A stretch of DNA of 64,000 nucleotides from Phytoamicus setariae (GTDB lineage Bacteria > Pseudomonadota > Alphaproteobacteria > Rhizobiales > Rhizobiaceae). A model generated the notes under the pieces. The model made no database searches. It saw nothing but the letters and a program-made list of their open reading frames with translations, and was not told the origin of the DNA. Of this stretch, positions 34,523-45,193 are shown in pieces. The DNA is taken from positions 62,001 through 126,000 of the forward strand of contig NZ_JAEQNC010000010.1 in the NCBI RefSeq assembly GCF_016722925.1, written 5' to 3'. The translations under genes and the position numbers were made by a program. Position 1 is the first letter of the stretch; the number at the start of each line of letters is the position of its first letter.

Positions 34523-35968
34523 ATGTCGAACGCATATGACGTCATCATCATCGGTTCCGGCCCAGGCGGCTACATAGCCGCGATCCGCGCCGCCCAGCTT
34601 GGGCTCAAAACCGCAATCGTCGAGCGCGAGCATCTTGCCGGCATCTGCTCGAACTGGGGCTGCATCCCCACCAAGGCGTTGCTGCGTTCCGCCGAGATCT
34701 ATCACTATGCCAAGCACCCCGGCGATTATGGCCTGAAGATCGAGGGCACCGTATCGCCAGATCTCAAGGCGATCGTCGCTCGCTCGCGCGGCATTGCCCA
34801 ACGCATGAACGGTGGCGTCGGCTTCCTGATGAAGAAGAACAAGGTCGACGTGATCTGGGGCGAGGCGAAGCTGACCAAGCCAGGCGAGATCGTTGTCGGC
34901 AAGTCCTCTAAGAAGCCGGTCGAGCCGCAGGCGCCGATGCCGAAGAACACGCTGGGCGAGGGCACCTACACCGCCAAGCACATCGTCATTGCCACCGGCG
35001 CACGCCCGCGCGCGCTGCCGGGGATTGAGCCTGACGGCAAGCTGATCTGGACCTATTTCGAGGCGATGAAGCCGGAGGAAATGCCGAAGTCGCTGCTGGT
35101 GATGGGGTCTGGTGCCATCGGGATCGAGTTTGCCTCGTTCTATCGCACCATGGGCGTCGATGTGACCGTGGTGGAGATCATGAGCCAGGTCATGCCGGTG
35201 GAGGACACCGAAATCTCGGCTCTCGCCAAGAAGCAATTCGATAAGCAGGGCATGAAGATCCTGCTCGACGCCAAGGTCGCCAAGGTCGAGAAGGGTGCGA
35301 ATTCAGTCACCGCGACAATCGAGACTAAGGATGGAAAGACACAACAGATCACCGCAGACCGGATGATCTCAGCTGTCGGCGTCCAGGCCAATGTGGAGAA
35401 TATCGGCCTCGAGACGCTTGGTATCAAGACCGACCGCGGCTTCATCGCCATCGATGGCTATGGTAAGACCAACGTGCCTGGTATCTACGCGATCGGCGAT
35501 GTTGCCGGCCCGCCGATGCTCGCCCACAAGGCCGAGCATGAGGCGGTGATCTGCATCGAGAAGATTGCCGGCCTGCCGAATGTCCACCCGATGGACAAGA
35601 ACAAGATCCCGGGCTGCACTTATTGCCACCCGCAGGTCGCCTCTGTCGGCCTCACGGAAGCCAAGGCCAAGGAACTGGGTCGCGATATCCGCGTCGGTCG
35701 CTTCCCCTTCGTCGCCAACGGCAAGGCCATTGCGCTGGGCGAGGATCAGGGCATGGTCAAGACGATCTTCGACAAGAAGACAGGCGAGTTGCTCGGCGCC
35801 CATATGGTCGGTGCCGAAGTGACCGAACTCATCCAGGGATTCGTGGTTGCCATGAATCTCGAGACAACCGAAGAAGAGTTGATGCACACGATCTTCCCGC
35901 ATCCGACTATATCGGAAACTTTGAAGGAGAGCGTGCTCGACGCTTATGACAGGGCGCTCAACGCATAA
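34523..35968 (+). CDS. lpdA: Dihydrolipoyl dehydrogenase (E3)
   Basis: 481 aa flavoprotein that reoxidises the dihydrolipoyl group of PDH with NAD+. FAD loop IIGSGPGGYIAAIRAA, redox-active disulfide CSNWGC within GICSNWGCIPTKALL, NAD-binding GSGAIGIEFASF, second FAD motif YAIGDVAGPPMLAHKA and the C-terminal dimer HPTISE. Start ATG 34523, with an AGGAAG upstream; the longer frame from 34511 adds only four residues. Confidence 0.97.
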   Translation: MSNAYDVIIIGSGPGGYIAAIRAAQLGLKTAIVEREHLAGICSNWGCIPTKALLRSAEIYHYAKHPGDYGLKIEGTVSPDLKAIVARSRGIAQRMNGGVGFLMKKNKVDVIWGEAKLTKPGEIVVGKSSKKPVEPQAPMPKNTLGEGTYTAKHIVIATGARPRALPGIEPDGKLIWTYFEAMKPEEMPKSLLVMGSGAIGIEFASFYRTMGVDVTVVEIMSQVMPVEDTEISALAKKQFDKQGMKILLDAKVAKVEKGANSVTATIETKDGKTQQITADRMISAVGVQANVENIGLETLGIKTDRGFIAIDGYGKTNVPGIYAIGDVAGPPMLAHKAEHEAVICIEKIAGLPNVHPMDKNKIPGCTYCHPQVASVGLTEAKAKELGRDIRVGRFPFVANGKAIALGEDQGMVKTIFDKKTGELLGAHMVGAEVTELIQGFVVAMNLETTEEELMHTIFPHPTISETLKESVLDAYDRALNA

Positions 35969-36043
35969 TGAATCTCGCCATGGAACATTTGCCCTTCAGA
36001 TACGTTACTTGCTCGTTGAACACGACTGGCAAGGAAAACTCCC

Positions 36044-36301
36044 ATGGATTTAAACGGTGTTGGGTTTCTGGCGGCAATCATCATCGGAGGTCTGGCCGGC
36101 TGGCTGGCAGAGATGTTCATGAAGAGCAACACAGGCGTCTTGATGAACATCATTCTTGGTATTATCGGCGCGGCAGTGCTGAATTTCGTACTTGCGGCGC
36201 TGGGCGTTTACACGGGCAGCGGGTGGGTGGTCTATCTGATCGTCGGCTTCGTGGGAGCCTGCATCCTGATCGCGGTGGGGCGAATGCTTCGGCGCGGTTG
36301 A
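36044..36301 (+). CDS. GlsB/YeaQ/YmgE-family membrane protein
   Basis: 85 aa with three hydrophobic segments (VGFLAAIIIGGLAGWLAEM; GVLMNIILGIIGAAVLNFVL; WVVYLIVGFVGACILIAVG) and glycine-zipper patterns, as in the transglycosylase-associated stress membrane proteins. The role is unknown, often stress induced. It lies between lpdA and lipA and is followed by a strong terminator. Confidence 0.9.
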   Translation: MDLNGVGFLAAIIIGGLAGWLAEMFMKSNTGVLMNIILGIIGAAVLNFVLAALGVYTGSGWVVYLIVGFVGACILIAVGRMLRRG

Positions 36302-36327
36302 TTTCCAATCACATCAGCACTATTTCC

Positions 36328-36365
36328 AATCAGGCTGCCGCTTCGCGTGGCGGCCTGATTTTTTT
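36328..36365 (+). terminator. Rho-independent terminator
   Basis: AATCAGGCTGCCGC pairs with GGCGGCCTGATT with a small bulge, followed by TTTTTTT. It lies 16 bp before the start of lipA. Confidence 0.85.
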
Positions 36366-36381
36366 GCATTGGCGGTAATCC

Positions 36382-37350
36382 ATGGTCACCATCCTCGATA
36401 CACTGAGCCCCGATAAGCGCGTCCGGCACCCGGAGAAGGCACATCGTCCCGATACCGAGGTGCTGCGCAAGCCGGAGTGGATCCGCGTCAAGGCGCCGGT
36501 CTCCAAGGGCTACCAGGAGACGCGGGCGCTGGTGAAGGAACACAATCTGGTCACCGTGTGCGAGGAAGCGGGCTGCCCCAACATCGGCGAGTGCTGGGAC
36601 AAGAAGCACGCGACCTTCATGATCATGGGCGAAATCTGTACGCGAGCCTGTGCGTTCTGCAATGTCGCGACCGGCCGTCCGCTGGCGCTGGACCGGGAGG
36701 AGCCGGCCAATGTCGCCAAGGCCGTCAAGAAGATGGGCCTGAGCCACGTCGTCATCACGTCGGTGGATCGTGACGATCTCGACGATGGCGGCGCCGAACA
36801 CTTCGAGCAGGTGATTTTCGCAATCCGCGAAGCCTCTCCCGACACGACGATCGAGATCCTGACGCCTGACTTCCTGCGCAAACCCGGCGCGCTGGAGCGG
36901 GTCGTCAAGGCGAAGCCCGATGTCTTCAACCACAATCTCGAAACCGTTCCTTCGAACTACCTGACGGTACGTCCGGGCGCACGCTACTTCCATTCGATGC
37001 GGATTTTGCAGCACGTCAAGGAACTCGACCCGACGATGTTTACCAAGTCGGGCATCATGGTCGGTCTCGGCGAAGAGCGCAACGAAGTGCTGCAGTTGAT
37101 GGACGACCTGCGCGTTGCGGACGTCGATTTCCTGACCATCGGCCAGTATCTGCAGCCAACCCGCAAGCATCACCGGGTGGTGAGTTTCGTCACGCCCGAA
37201 GAATTCAAGTCCTATGAGACGGTTGCCTATACCAAGGGCTTCCTGATGGTGTCGGCGAGCCCGCTGACGCGCTCGTCTCACCACGCCGGAGATGACTTCG
37301 CTCGCCTCAAGGCAAACCGCGAGAAATTGCTGGCGAAGGCTGCTGTCTAA
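36382..37350 (+). CDS. lipA: Lipoyl synthase
   Basis: 322 aa radical SAM enzyme that inserts two sulfurs into octanoyl groups on lipoyl domains. Both iron-sulfur cluster motifs are visible: [12 protein letters not shown] for the auxiliary cluster and CTRACAFC for the SAM cluster. The C terminus [17 protein letters not shown] is typical. It serves the lipoyl domains of PdhB and PdhC encoded just upstream. Confidence 0.97.
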   Translation: MVTILDTLSPDKRVRHPEKAHRPDTEVLRKPEWIRVKAPVSKGYQETRALVKEHNLVTVCEEAGCPNIGECWDKKHATFMIMGEICTRACAFCNVATGRPLALDREEPANVAKAVKKMGLSHVVITSVDRDDLDDGGAEHFEQVIFAIREASPDTTIEILTPDFLRKPGALERVVKAKPDVFNHNLETVPSNYLTVRPGARYFHSMRILQHVKELDPTMFTKSGIMVGLGEERNEVLQLMDDLRVADVDFLTIGQYLQPTRKHHRVVSFVTPEEFKSYETVAYTKGFLMVSASPLTRSSHHAGDDFARLKANREKLLAKAAV

Positions 37351-37399
37351 CCCTGGTATCCCTTCGGGTTGTAATACAAGCAGGGGGTTGAAATTTTTC

Positions 37400-37428
37400 G
37401 TCCGCGTATTTCCAATGCGCGGACTTTT
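37400..37428 (+). terminator. Rho-independent terminator of lipA
   Basis: GTCCGCG (37400-37406) pairs with CGCGGAC (37418-37424), followed by TTTT. Confidence 0.75.
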
Positions 37429-37499
37429 CATACATATTGCATTCGATCCAGAAAGATCTTTGACGCGAGGCGCCACGAGGCACGGTCAGGAGGCGAGTT

Positions 37500-38906
37500 A
37501 TGGACATTCATGCATTGTTCCTGAAAGCGGCAGAGCATGCTGCGCGTTTCCGTGAAGGTGACAGATCGCATCGTCCCGGGCGCGATTATGCAGCTTCGGT
37601 TGCGGCACTATCAGAAGACTTGCCGATTCATGCCATGTCGCAGCAAAAGGTCATCGACGAGATGGTCTGGCGTGCCGAACCGGGCCTTGCGGCAATGACG
37701 GGGCCACGTTTTCACGGCTGGGTGATCGGCGGCTCCCATCCCGTCGGTGTCGCCGCCGACATGCTGACCTCAGCCTGGGGGCAGAATGCCGGCAACCACA
37801 TGGCATCGCCTTCCGCGGCGGCAATGGAGCTCGTGGCCGGTCGCTGGCTGCTCGAACTGCTCGGATTGCCTGAACATGCCTCCGTCGGGTTCGTGACCGG
37901 CGCAACCATGGCGAATTTTACCTGTCTTGCCGCAGCCAGAAGCGCGGTGCTCGAAAAGGTGGGTTGGGATGTGGACCGCCAGGGCTTGTTCGGCGCGCCG
38001 CCGATAACGGTGCTGATCGGCGATGACGCTCATACGACTGTTTTTTCCGCCCTGCAGTTTCTCGGTCTAGGCCATGATCGTGTCGTGCGCATTCCAACTG
38101 ACGAGCAGGGCAGGATGATCGTGGCGGAGTTCGAGGCCGCCATTCAGAATGTCCAGGGACCAGCCATTGCAATCCTGCAGGCCGGACAGATCAACACCGG
38201 CGCCTTCGATGATTTCACCGCGATCATCCCTATGGCGCAGGCGAAGGGAGCGTGGGTGCACATTGACGGAGCCTTCGGTTTGTGGGCGCAAACGCTGCCG
38301 TCCAAGCGCCACTTGGCGAAGGATGTGGACCTGGCCGATAGCTGGGCGACAGACGGACACAAATGGCTGCAGACCCCTTATGACTGCGGATACGCGATCG
38401 TTCGGGACGAAGCGGCACATCGCCGCGCGATGACGATCTCGGCGAGCTTCTTGCCGGCGGCAAGCGAAGACGAGCGCGATCCGTCGCACTATGTCCCGGA
38501 GCTTTCGCGCAGGGCCCGGGGCTTTGCGACATGGACGATGATCAAATACCTCGGACGCGAGGGGATTGCCGAATTGGTGGCACGGAGTTGCGAGGCAGCG
38601 AGCGCAATCGCCGACAAGCTGGCCGCGGAGCAGGGCGTGGCGATCCTCAACGACGTCTGCCTCAATCAGGTGATCGTCCGGTTTGGTGCCGGGCTGCCCG
38701 ATGAAGAGGGAGATCGCATCACCGAAGCCACAATTGCCGCCTTGCAGGCGAGCGGAGACGCATTTGCTGGCGGTGCGAAATGGCGCGGGTTGCAGGTCAT
38801 GCGAATCTCTGTCTGCAACTACCAGACAGGCATGGAGGAGGCACAGCACACCACTGAAGCGATAATCGCGGCTTACGATCAGGCGCGTGGCCACAACTCC
38901 GTCTGA
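37500..38906 (+). CDS. Pyridoxal-dependent (group II) amino acid decarboxylase-like protein
   Basis: 468 aa fold-type I enzyme. PLP aspartate in VHIDGAFG (D256), PLP lysine in TDGHKWLQTPYD (K288), and SPSAAAMELVAGRWL (103-117) as in glutamate/aromatic amino acid decarboxylases. The substrate is not evident, and related proteins include aminotransferase-like ones. AGGAGGCGAGTT precedes the ATG. It has its own upstream gap after the lipA terminator and lies between lipA and the coq10-like gene, which I recall as adjacent in Rhizobiaceae, so it looks like an insertion. Confidence 0.85.
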   Translation: MDIHALFLKAAEHAARFREGDRSHRPGRDYAASVAALSEDLPIHAMSQQKVIDEMVWRAEPGLAAMTGPRFHGWVIGGSHPVGVAADMLTSAWGQNAGNHMASPSAAAMELVAGRWLLELLGLPEHASVGFVTGATMANFTCLAAARSAVLEKVGWDVDRQGLFGAPPITVLIGDDAHTTVFSALQFLGLGHDRVVRIPTDEQGRMIVAEFEAAIQNVQGPAIAILQAGQINTGAFDDFTAIIPMAQAKGAWVHIDGAFGLWAQTLPSKRHLAKDVDLADSWATDGHKWLQTPYDCGYAIVRDEAAHRRAMTISASFLPAASEDERDPSHYVPELSRRARGFATWTMIKYLGREGIAELVARSCEAASAIADKLAAEQGVAILNDVCLNQVIVRFGAGLPDEEGDRITEATIAALQASGDAFAGGAKWRGLQVMRISVCNYQTGMEEAQHTTEAIIAAYDQARGHNSV

Positions 38907-39030
38907 AGGTCCGGCGTCTTTGCGCTGCGGGGCAGAGATGCAAAACTTTGACTTGTTTCTCTCCCCGGACCGCATTACGTGCGAGATGGATGCCTGCATG
39001 GCATGGAAGATGGATCAATAGCGCACCAAA

Positions 39031-39480
39031 ATGCCCCAGTTCGAAACCAGTCACATCGCTAATCACACCGCCGAGCAGATGTTCTCGCTTGTTGCTGATG
39101 TGGAGAAATACCCTGAATTCCTGCCGCTTTGTGAGGCGCTCGCCGTGCAAAGCCGGAAAGAGCGCGACAGCAAGACGTTGTTGGTTGCGGCGATGACGGT
39201 GGGCTACAAAGCCATTCGCGAGACATTCACGACCCAGGTTCTGCTGAAGCCGGACGAGAGGGTCATCGAGGTCAAGTATATCGACGGGCCCTTTAAATAT
39301 CTTACGAATATCTGGCGGTTCGTCGATCTCGGCGATGGGCGTTCCGAGGTGCACTTCTTCATCGACTACGAATTCAAGAGCCGCATTCTCGGCGTCGTGA
39401 TGGGGTCGATGTTCGACCGTGCCTTCCGGATGTTCACGGATGCTTTCGAGAAGCGCGCCGATCAGATCTACAAGACCTGA
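39031..39480 (+). CDS. Coenzyme Q-binding COQ10/RatA-like START-domain protein
   Basis: 149 aa SRPBCC/START-fold protein: VADVEKYPEFLPLCEAL at the N terminus and VHFFIDYEFKSRILGVVMG near the C-terminal helix. Bacterial homologues bind ubiquinone or its precursor and support respiration; the RatA name reflects an alternative ribosome-association claim for the E. coli member. It converges on the cinA gene with a 14-bp gap. Confidence 0.9.
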   Translation: MPQFETSHIANHTAEQMFSLVADVEKYPEFLPLCEALAVQSRKERDSKTLLVAAMTVGYKAIRETFTTQVLLKPDERVIEVKYIDGPFKYLTNIWRFVDLGDGRSEVHFFIDYEFKSRILGVVMGSMFDRAFRMFTDAFEKRADQIYKT

Positions 39481-39494
39481 CCGGCCAACGTCAT

Positions 39495-39992
39495 TCAGCC
39501 CAGTTTCGCCAGCTCGATGATCATTTCGAGCGCGATTTCCACCGAGGCGAGGCGTATCTCGTCGCGGCCGATGTCGCCAAAGTTCATTTGGCGATGGATC
39601 ATGGCACCCTTGTAGTGGCGCCCGCCGAAATGCACTAGGCCGACAGGCTTGCCGGTCGAGCCGCCGCCAGGACCCGCAATGCCGGTGATTGACACCGATA
39701 TGCCAGCTTCGGAACGCGAGAGCGCACCGTGCGCCATTTCAAGTGCGGTATCCTTGGAGACGGCGCCATACTGCTTCAGCGTGATCGACATGACGCCGAG
39801 CATTTCGGACTTGGCCTGATCGGAATAGGTGACGAAGCCACGTTCCAGCACTTGGGAGGAGCCCGGGATTTCGGTGATCGCGCCTGCAACCAGCCCGCCG
39901 GTGCAGGATTCCGCGGTAGCCACCATCACGTTCTTCTCGGTGCACAGCGTGACGACTTGCTGGGCAAGGGCCAGAATTTGCTTGTCGAACAT
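39495..39992 (-). CDS. CinA C-terminal domain protein (nicotinamide-nucleotide amidase)
   Basis: 165 aa corresponding to the PncC half of CinA: TAESCTGGLVAGAITEIPGSS, a nucleotide-deamidase signature, and TGIAGPGGGSTGKPVGLV. It deamidates NMN in the pyridine nucleotide cycle. It is 2 bp after ispDF on the same strand and probably co-transcribed. The matching MoCF half is encoded separately at 12401. Confidence 0.93.
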   Translation of the reverse strand: MFDKQILALAQQVVTLCTEKNVMVATAESCTGGLVAGAITEIPGSSQVLERGFVTYSDQAKSEMLGVMSITLKQYGAVSKDTALEMAHGALSRSEAGISVSITGIAGPGGGSTGKPVGLVHFGGRHYKGAMIHRQMNFGDIGRDEIRLASVEIALEMIIELAKLG

Positions 39993-39994
39993 GT

Positions 39995-41200
39995 CTATTT
40001 TCCCCCGTAGACGACCGTGGCGGTCGCTATCGCAGCGATCCCCTCGCCACGACCGACGAAACCTATCTTCTCGTTTGTCGTTGCCTTGACCGAACAGCGT
40101 TCAAGATCGATCGAAAGCATTTCGGAAAGCGCTTGTCGCATGGTTTGCCTGTGCGGGCCTATCTTTGGCTCCTCGGCGATCAGCGAGATGTCCGCATTCA
40201 TGATCGTGCCGCCCTTGCTGCGAACGAGCGCGGCTGCATGCTCGAGGAATATCCTCGAGGCTGCACCCTTCCATTGAGGATCGGAGGGCGGAAAATGATC
40301 GCCGATGTCGCCAGCGCCACAGGTCGCCAGCAGCGCGTCCGTCAAGGCATGCAGCGCCACATCGGCATCCGAATGGCCTTTCAGACGAAGGTTGTTTGGG
40401 ATCAGGATGCCGCACAGGATGACGCCGTCACCGGGTTCGAGCTGGTGGACGTCGTAGCCGTTGCCGGTGCGGACGTCGGGAAGTGTGTTTGACATGATTT
40501 TCTCGTGGGCCAGTTCTATATCGCGGGCAAGGGTGAGTTTAATATTGTCGGCGTCGCCTTCGACAAGTTCTACGGGAAGCCCTGCCCATTCGGCGATCGA
40601 CGCGTCGTCGGTAAAGTCCGTTATGCCAGAGGTCGCCGCTGCTCGGTGAGCGGCCAGAATTGGCGCAAAGGCAAAGGATTGCGGGGTCTGTGCTGCATAG
40701 AGACCGGTGCGCGAGACCGTTTCCTGCACCAGTCCATCTGCGGAGCCGCGCTTGAGGGTGTCGGCGACCGGGATCGCGGGCAATACGGCGTCCGATCCAT
40801 TTTGGTGGGCGTCGAATACTCTTTCGAGCAATCGTTCCGAGACGAAGGGGCGCACAGCGTCCTGAATCATCACATGGCTGACGCCGTGCGAGACGAGGGC
40901 TTCAAGACCGTTCAAGACCGAAGCCTGTCTTGTCGGGCCGCCATAAACTGTCCGTATTTTCAGGCCAGAGGCCTCTGCCGGAACGCTTTGGTCAAACAGG
41001 TCCTGATCGTCCGGGTGGATGACGACGACAATCGGGCCGGAATGCGCCCAGTCGAGGAAGCGTTGAAGAGTGTGTGCAATGACGGGTTTGCGGCCGATGA
41101 GCCGGTATTGCTTCGGGCCTTCAGAGCTGCTGCCGGCGCGCTCGCCGCGGCCGGCGGCGACGATGAGAATGCCGAAGGAAACTGTGCCGTCCTGTTTCAT
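39995..41200 (-). CDS. ispDF: Bifunctional IspDF (MEP cytidylyltransferase / MECDP synthase)
   Basis: 401 aa fusion of two steps of the non-mevalonate isoprenoid pathway. The N-terminal IspD half has [13 protein letters not shown] and [10 protein letters not shown]; the C-terminal IspF half begins [15 protein letters not shown] and has [20 protein letters not shown] plus ATTNEKIGF. The fusion is common in alphaproteobacteria. It is divergent to dusB. Confidence 0.97.
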   Translation of the reverse strand: MKQDGTVSFGILIVAAGRGERAGSSSEGPKQYRLIGRKPVIAHTLQRFLDWAHSGPIVVVIHPDDQDLFDQSVPAEASGLKIRTVYGGPTRQASVLNGLEALVSHGVSHVMIQDAVRPFVSERLLERVFDAHQNGSDAVLPAIPVADTLKRGSADGLVQETVSRTGLYAAQTPQSFAFAPILAAHRAAATSGITDFTDDASIAEWAGLPVELVEGDADNIKLTLARDIELAHEKIMSNTLPDVRTGNGYDVHQLEPGDGVILCGILIPNNLRLKGHSDADVALHALTDALLATCGAGDIGDHFPPSDPQWKGAASRIFLEHAAALVRSKGGTIMNADISLIAEEPKIGPHRQTMRQALSEMLSIDLERCSVKATTNEKIGFVGRGEGIAAIATATVVYGGK

Positions 41201-41355
41201 GTCGCCTGAACAATCACTCGTTAGTCTGGTGTGAAGGCCGGTTTACAGAGCGGGTCATGAATTGACCAGTCTCCGCATGGCGATACCTCGATACTTTTTT
41301 GGATCGATGTTCGAAAACGCTTGGCAAGACGCTGTTGAATGTCTAAAAATGATGC

Positions 41356-42393
41356 ATGACGACGCGTTGCCTGAAAGATGAGCATTTGAAACTCGACTTC
41401 GTGAAATCGCCGCTGCAGGTCGGCTCCGTAAAGTTTCGCAATCGCATCGCGCTTGCGCCGATGTCGGGCGTGACCGATCTGCCCTTCCGCCAGCTGGCAT
41501 TCGAATTCGGCGCGGGTTTCGTCGTCACCGAGATGGTGGCGAGCAGAGAGCTTGTCGGCAATTCCTCGGAATCGTGGTCGAGATTGCAGAATTCCGGCAT
41601 CGATCCGCATATCGTCCAGCTTGCCGGGCGCGATCCGCATTACATGGCGGAAGGTGCGCGTATCGCCGAGGCCAATGGCGCCGATATGATCGACATCAAT
41701 ATGGGCTGCCCGGCGAAGAAGGTGATCGGCGGGCTGTCCGGTTCGGCGCTGATGCGCGAACCCGAGCTGGCGCTGTCGCTGATCGATGCGGTCGTCAAAG
41801 CGGTTTCGGTGCCCGTCACTGTCAAGATGCGGCTCGGTTGGGATGAGGCTTCGATCAATGCGCCGGAACTTGCGCATGCGGCGGAGGATCTTGGCGCACA
41901 GATGATCACGATACATGGGCGTACCCGAATGCAGTTCTACGAGGGTCGCGCCAATTGGGAAATGATCGCGCGAGTGCGCGAGCGCATTTCGGTTCCGCTG
42001 ATTGCCAATGGGGACGTCGAGACGCCCGAGGATGTCGCGCTGATTCTGGAGCAGTCTGGCGCCGATGGCGTGATGGTGGGGCGGGGCTCGCAAGGGCGCC
42101 CTTGGCATGCCGGTGTGCTCGCAGGAACACGCATTGCGCCAGATCGTGCCGAGATTGCCGACATTTTCGAACGGCATTACCGGATGACTCTCGAGTTCTA
42201 TGGAGGACTTCCGGGCCTTCGCCACGCACGCAAGCACGTCGGCTGGGCGCTCGATCGCTTCGGTGGTCATCTTCAAGGTGAGGCGCGCACATCCATCCTG
42301 ACATCGCAGGATCCGGAATCTGTCATTGGCGCGATGCGCGCCATTTTGCTCAACCCGCCAGCGCCCGGCGCTGGCCTCAGCGAGGCCGCATGA
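41356..42393 (+). CDS. dusB: tRNA-dihydrouridine synthase B (NifR3-like)
   Basis: 345 aa FMN TIM barrel: [18 protein letters not shown] near residue 30, [14 protein letters not shown] with the catalytic Cys, and [12 protein letters not shown]. It reduces uridines in the tRNA D-loop. It is the classical nifR3 at the head of the ntrB-ntrC operon; the ntrB start overlaps its stop by 4 bp. The start at ATG 41356 has no strong ribosome site; shorter versions are possible. Confidence 0.95.
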   Translation: MTTRCLKDEHLKLDFVKSPLQVGSVKFRNRIALAPMSGVTDLPFRQLAFEFGAGFVVTEMVASRELVGNSSESWSRLQNSGIDPHIVQLAGRDPHYMAEGARIAEANGADMIDINMGCPAKKVIGGLSGSALMREPELALSLIDAVVKAVSVPVTVKMRLGWDEASINAPELAHAAEDLGAQMITIHGRTRMQFYEGRANWEMIARVRERISVPLIANGDVETPEDVALILEQSGADGVMVGRGSQGRPWHAGVLAGTRIAPDRAEIADIFERHYRMTLEFYGGLPGLRHARKHVGWALDRFGGHLQGEARTSILTSQDPESVIGAMRAILLNPPAPGAGLSEAA

Positions 42394-43541
42394 ACGGAGA
42401 TCCCTCGGGTCGAAACCCGCAACCGGCGAATGATGAAGTGGCGATGGGTGTGCTCAATGCGATCCAGAATGCCGTCATCATGGTCGATGACGACGGCTAC
42501 ATCGCTTTTGCCAATTGGGAGGCGGAAGCCTTCTTCGGCGCCAGCGCTGCCTATCTCGCCAAGCATACGATCTTTGCCTATATCCCGTTCGGTAGCCCGC
42601 TGCTGACGCTCATCGAACAGGTGCGCGAGCGAAAGGCGCCGGTGAACGAATACAGGGTGGATCTCAGTTCACCACGATTGGGAAGTGAAAAGCTCGTCGA
42701 TCTCTATGTCGCGCCGGTGCTGACCAATCCGGGCTCGGTGGTCGTGGTCTTTCAGGAGCGGTCGATGGCCGACAAGATCGATCGGCAACTGACCCACCGG
42801 GCAGCTGCGCGGTCAGTCACGGGACTGGCTTCCATGCTCGCCCATGAGATCAAGAACCCGCTGTCGGGGATACGCGGCGCCGCGCAACTGCTGGAAACGC
42901 AGGTCACGGACGAAGACAGGGGGCTGACGCGGTTGATTTGCGAAGAGACCGATCGCATCGTCTCGCTTGTCGACCGGATGGAGGTCTTTTCGGATGAACG
43001 CCCGGTGGATCGTGCGCCCGTCAACATCCACTCGATTCTCGACCACATAAAGGCTGTTGCCAAGGCCGGCTTTGCGCGCAACATTCGGATCAGCGAGAAC
43101 TACGATCCGTCCCTGCCTGCCGTGCATGCCAATCGCGACCAGCTCGTTCAGGTTTTTCTCAATCTGATCAAGAATGCTTCCGAGGCTGTGAACGATCGTC
43201 CGGATGGTGAGATCATCCTCACCACGGCCTATCGTCCCGGAATTCGGATTTCTGTGGCGGGTTCGCGTGAAAAGATCTCTCTGCCACTCGAATTCTGCGT
43301 GATCGACAATGGGCCAGGTGTGCCCGATGATCTGGTGCCGCATTTATTCGACCCGTTCATTACCACGAAGACCAACGGTTCCGGGCTGGGGCTTGCGCTG
43401 GTGGCCAAGATCATTGGTGGACATGGCGGCATCGTCGAATGCGACCGTCAGCACAACAAGACTATTTTCAGGGTTCTGATGCCTGCTTCGCGCAACGCAC
43501 AGGCTGACGAGCCGTTTGAACAAGGCAATCAGGGATATTGA
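42390..43541 (+). CDS. ntrB: Nitrogen regulation histidine kinase NtrB
   Basis: 383 aa cytosolic sensor kinase: PAS domain ([23 protein letters not shown]), H-box [21 protein letters not shown]-box [10 protein letters not shown] and G-boxes DNGPGVPDD and [11 protein letters not shown]. With PII it phosphorylates or dephosphorylates NtrC according to nitrogen status. ATGA overlap with dusB, one base before ntrC. Confidence 0.97.
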   Translation: MNGDPSGRNPQPANDEVAMGVLNAIQNAVIMVDDDGYIAFANWEAEAFFGASAAYLAKHTIFAYIPFGSPLLTLIEQVRERKAPVNEYRVDLSSPRLGSEKLVDLYVAPVLTNPGSVVVVFQERSMADKIDRQLTHRAAARSVTGLASMLAHEIKNPLSGIRGAAQLLETQVTDEDRGLTRLICEETDRIVSLVDRMEVFSDERPVDRAPVNIHSILDHIKAVAKAGFARNIRISENYDPSLPAVHANRDQLVQVFLNLIKNASEAVNDRPDGEIILTTAYRPGIRISVAGSREKISLPLEFCVIDNGPGVPDDLVPHLFDPFITTKTNGSGLGLALVAKIIGGHGGIVECDRQHNKTIFRVLMPASRNAQADEPFEQGNQGY

Positions 43542-43542
43542 G

Positions 43543-44997
<1,455 letters not shown>

Positions 44998-45029
44998 CCG
45001 TCTGCCATATTCCGTTGCATTTTCGCCAC

Positions 45030-45060
45030 AATGCGTTGCTCTATAGCAACGCATTCTTTG
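45030..45060 (+). terminator. Strong hairpin between ntrC and ntrY
   Basis: AATGCGTTGCT (45030-45040) pairs perfectly with AGCAACGCATT (45045-45055) around CTAT, then CTTTG. The T-run is short. It likely separates the ntrBC and ntrYX transcripts, wholly or partly. Confidence 0.65.
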
Positions 45061-45193
45061 TATGGGCATACGATTCGAGTGTGCCGAACGTTTATTTTCA
45101 GTCGAGCCATCAATTCTTGTCGGATGCGGTGAGCTAGGCGGCAATCAAAAGCTACAGGCCGGATCATCGGCTGCGTTTCGGGGAATAGGTTGC

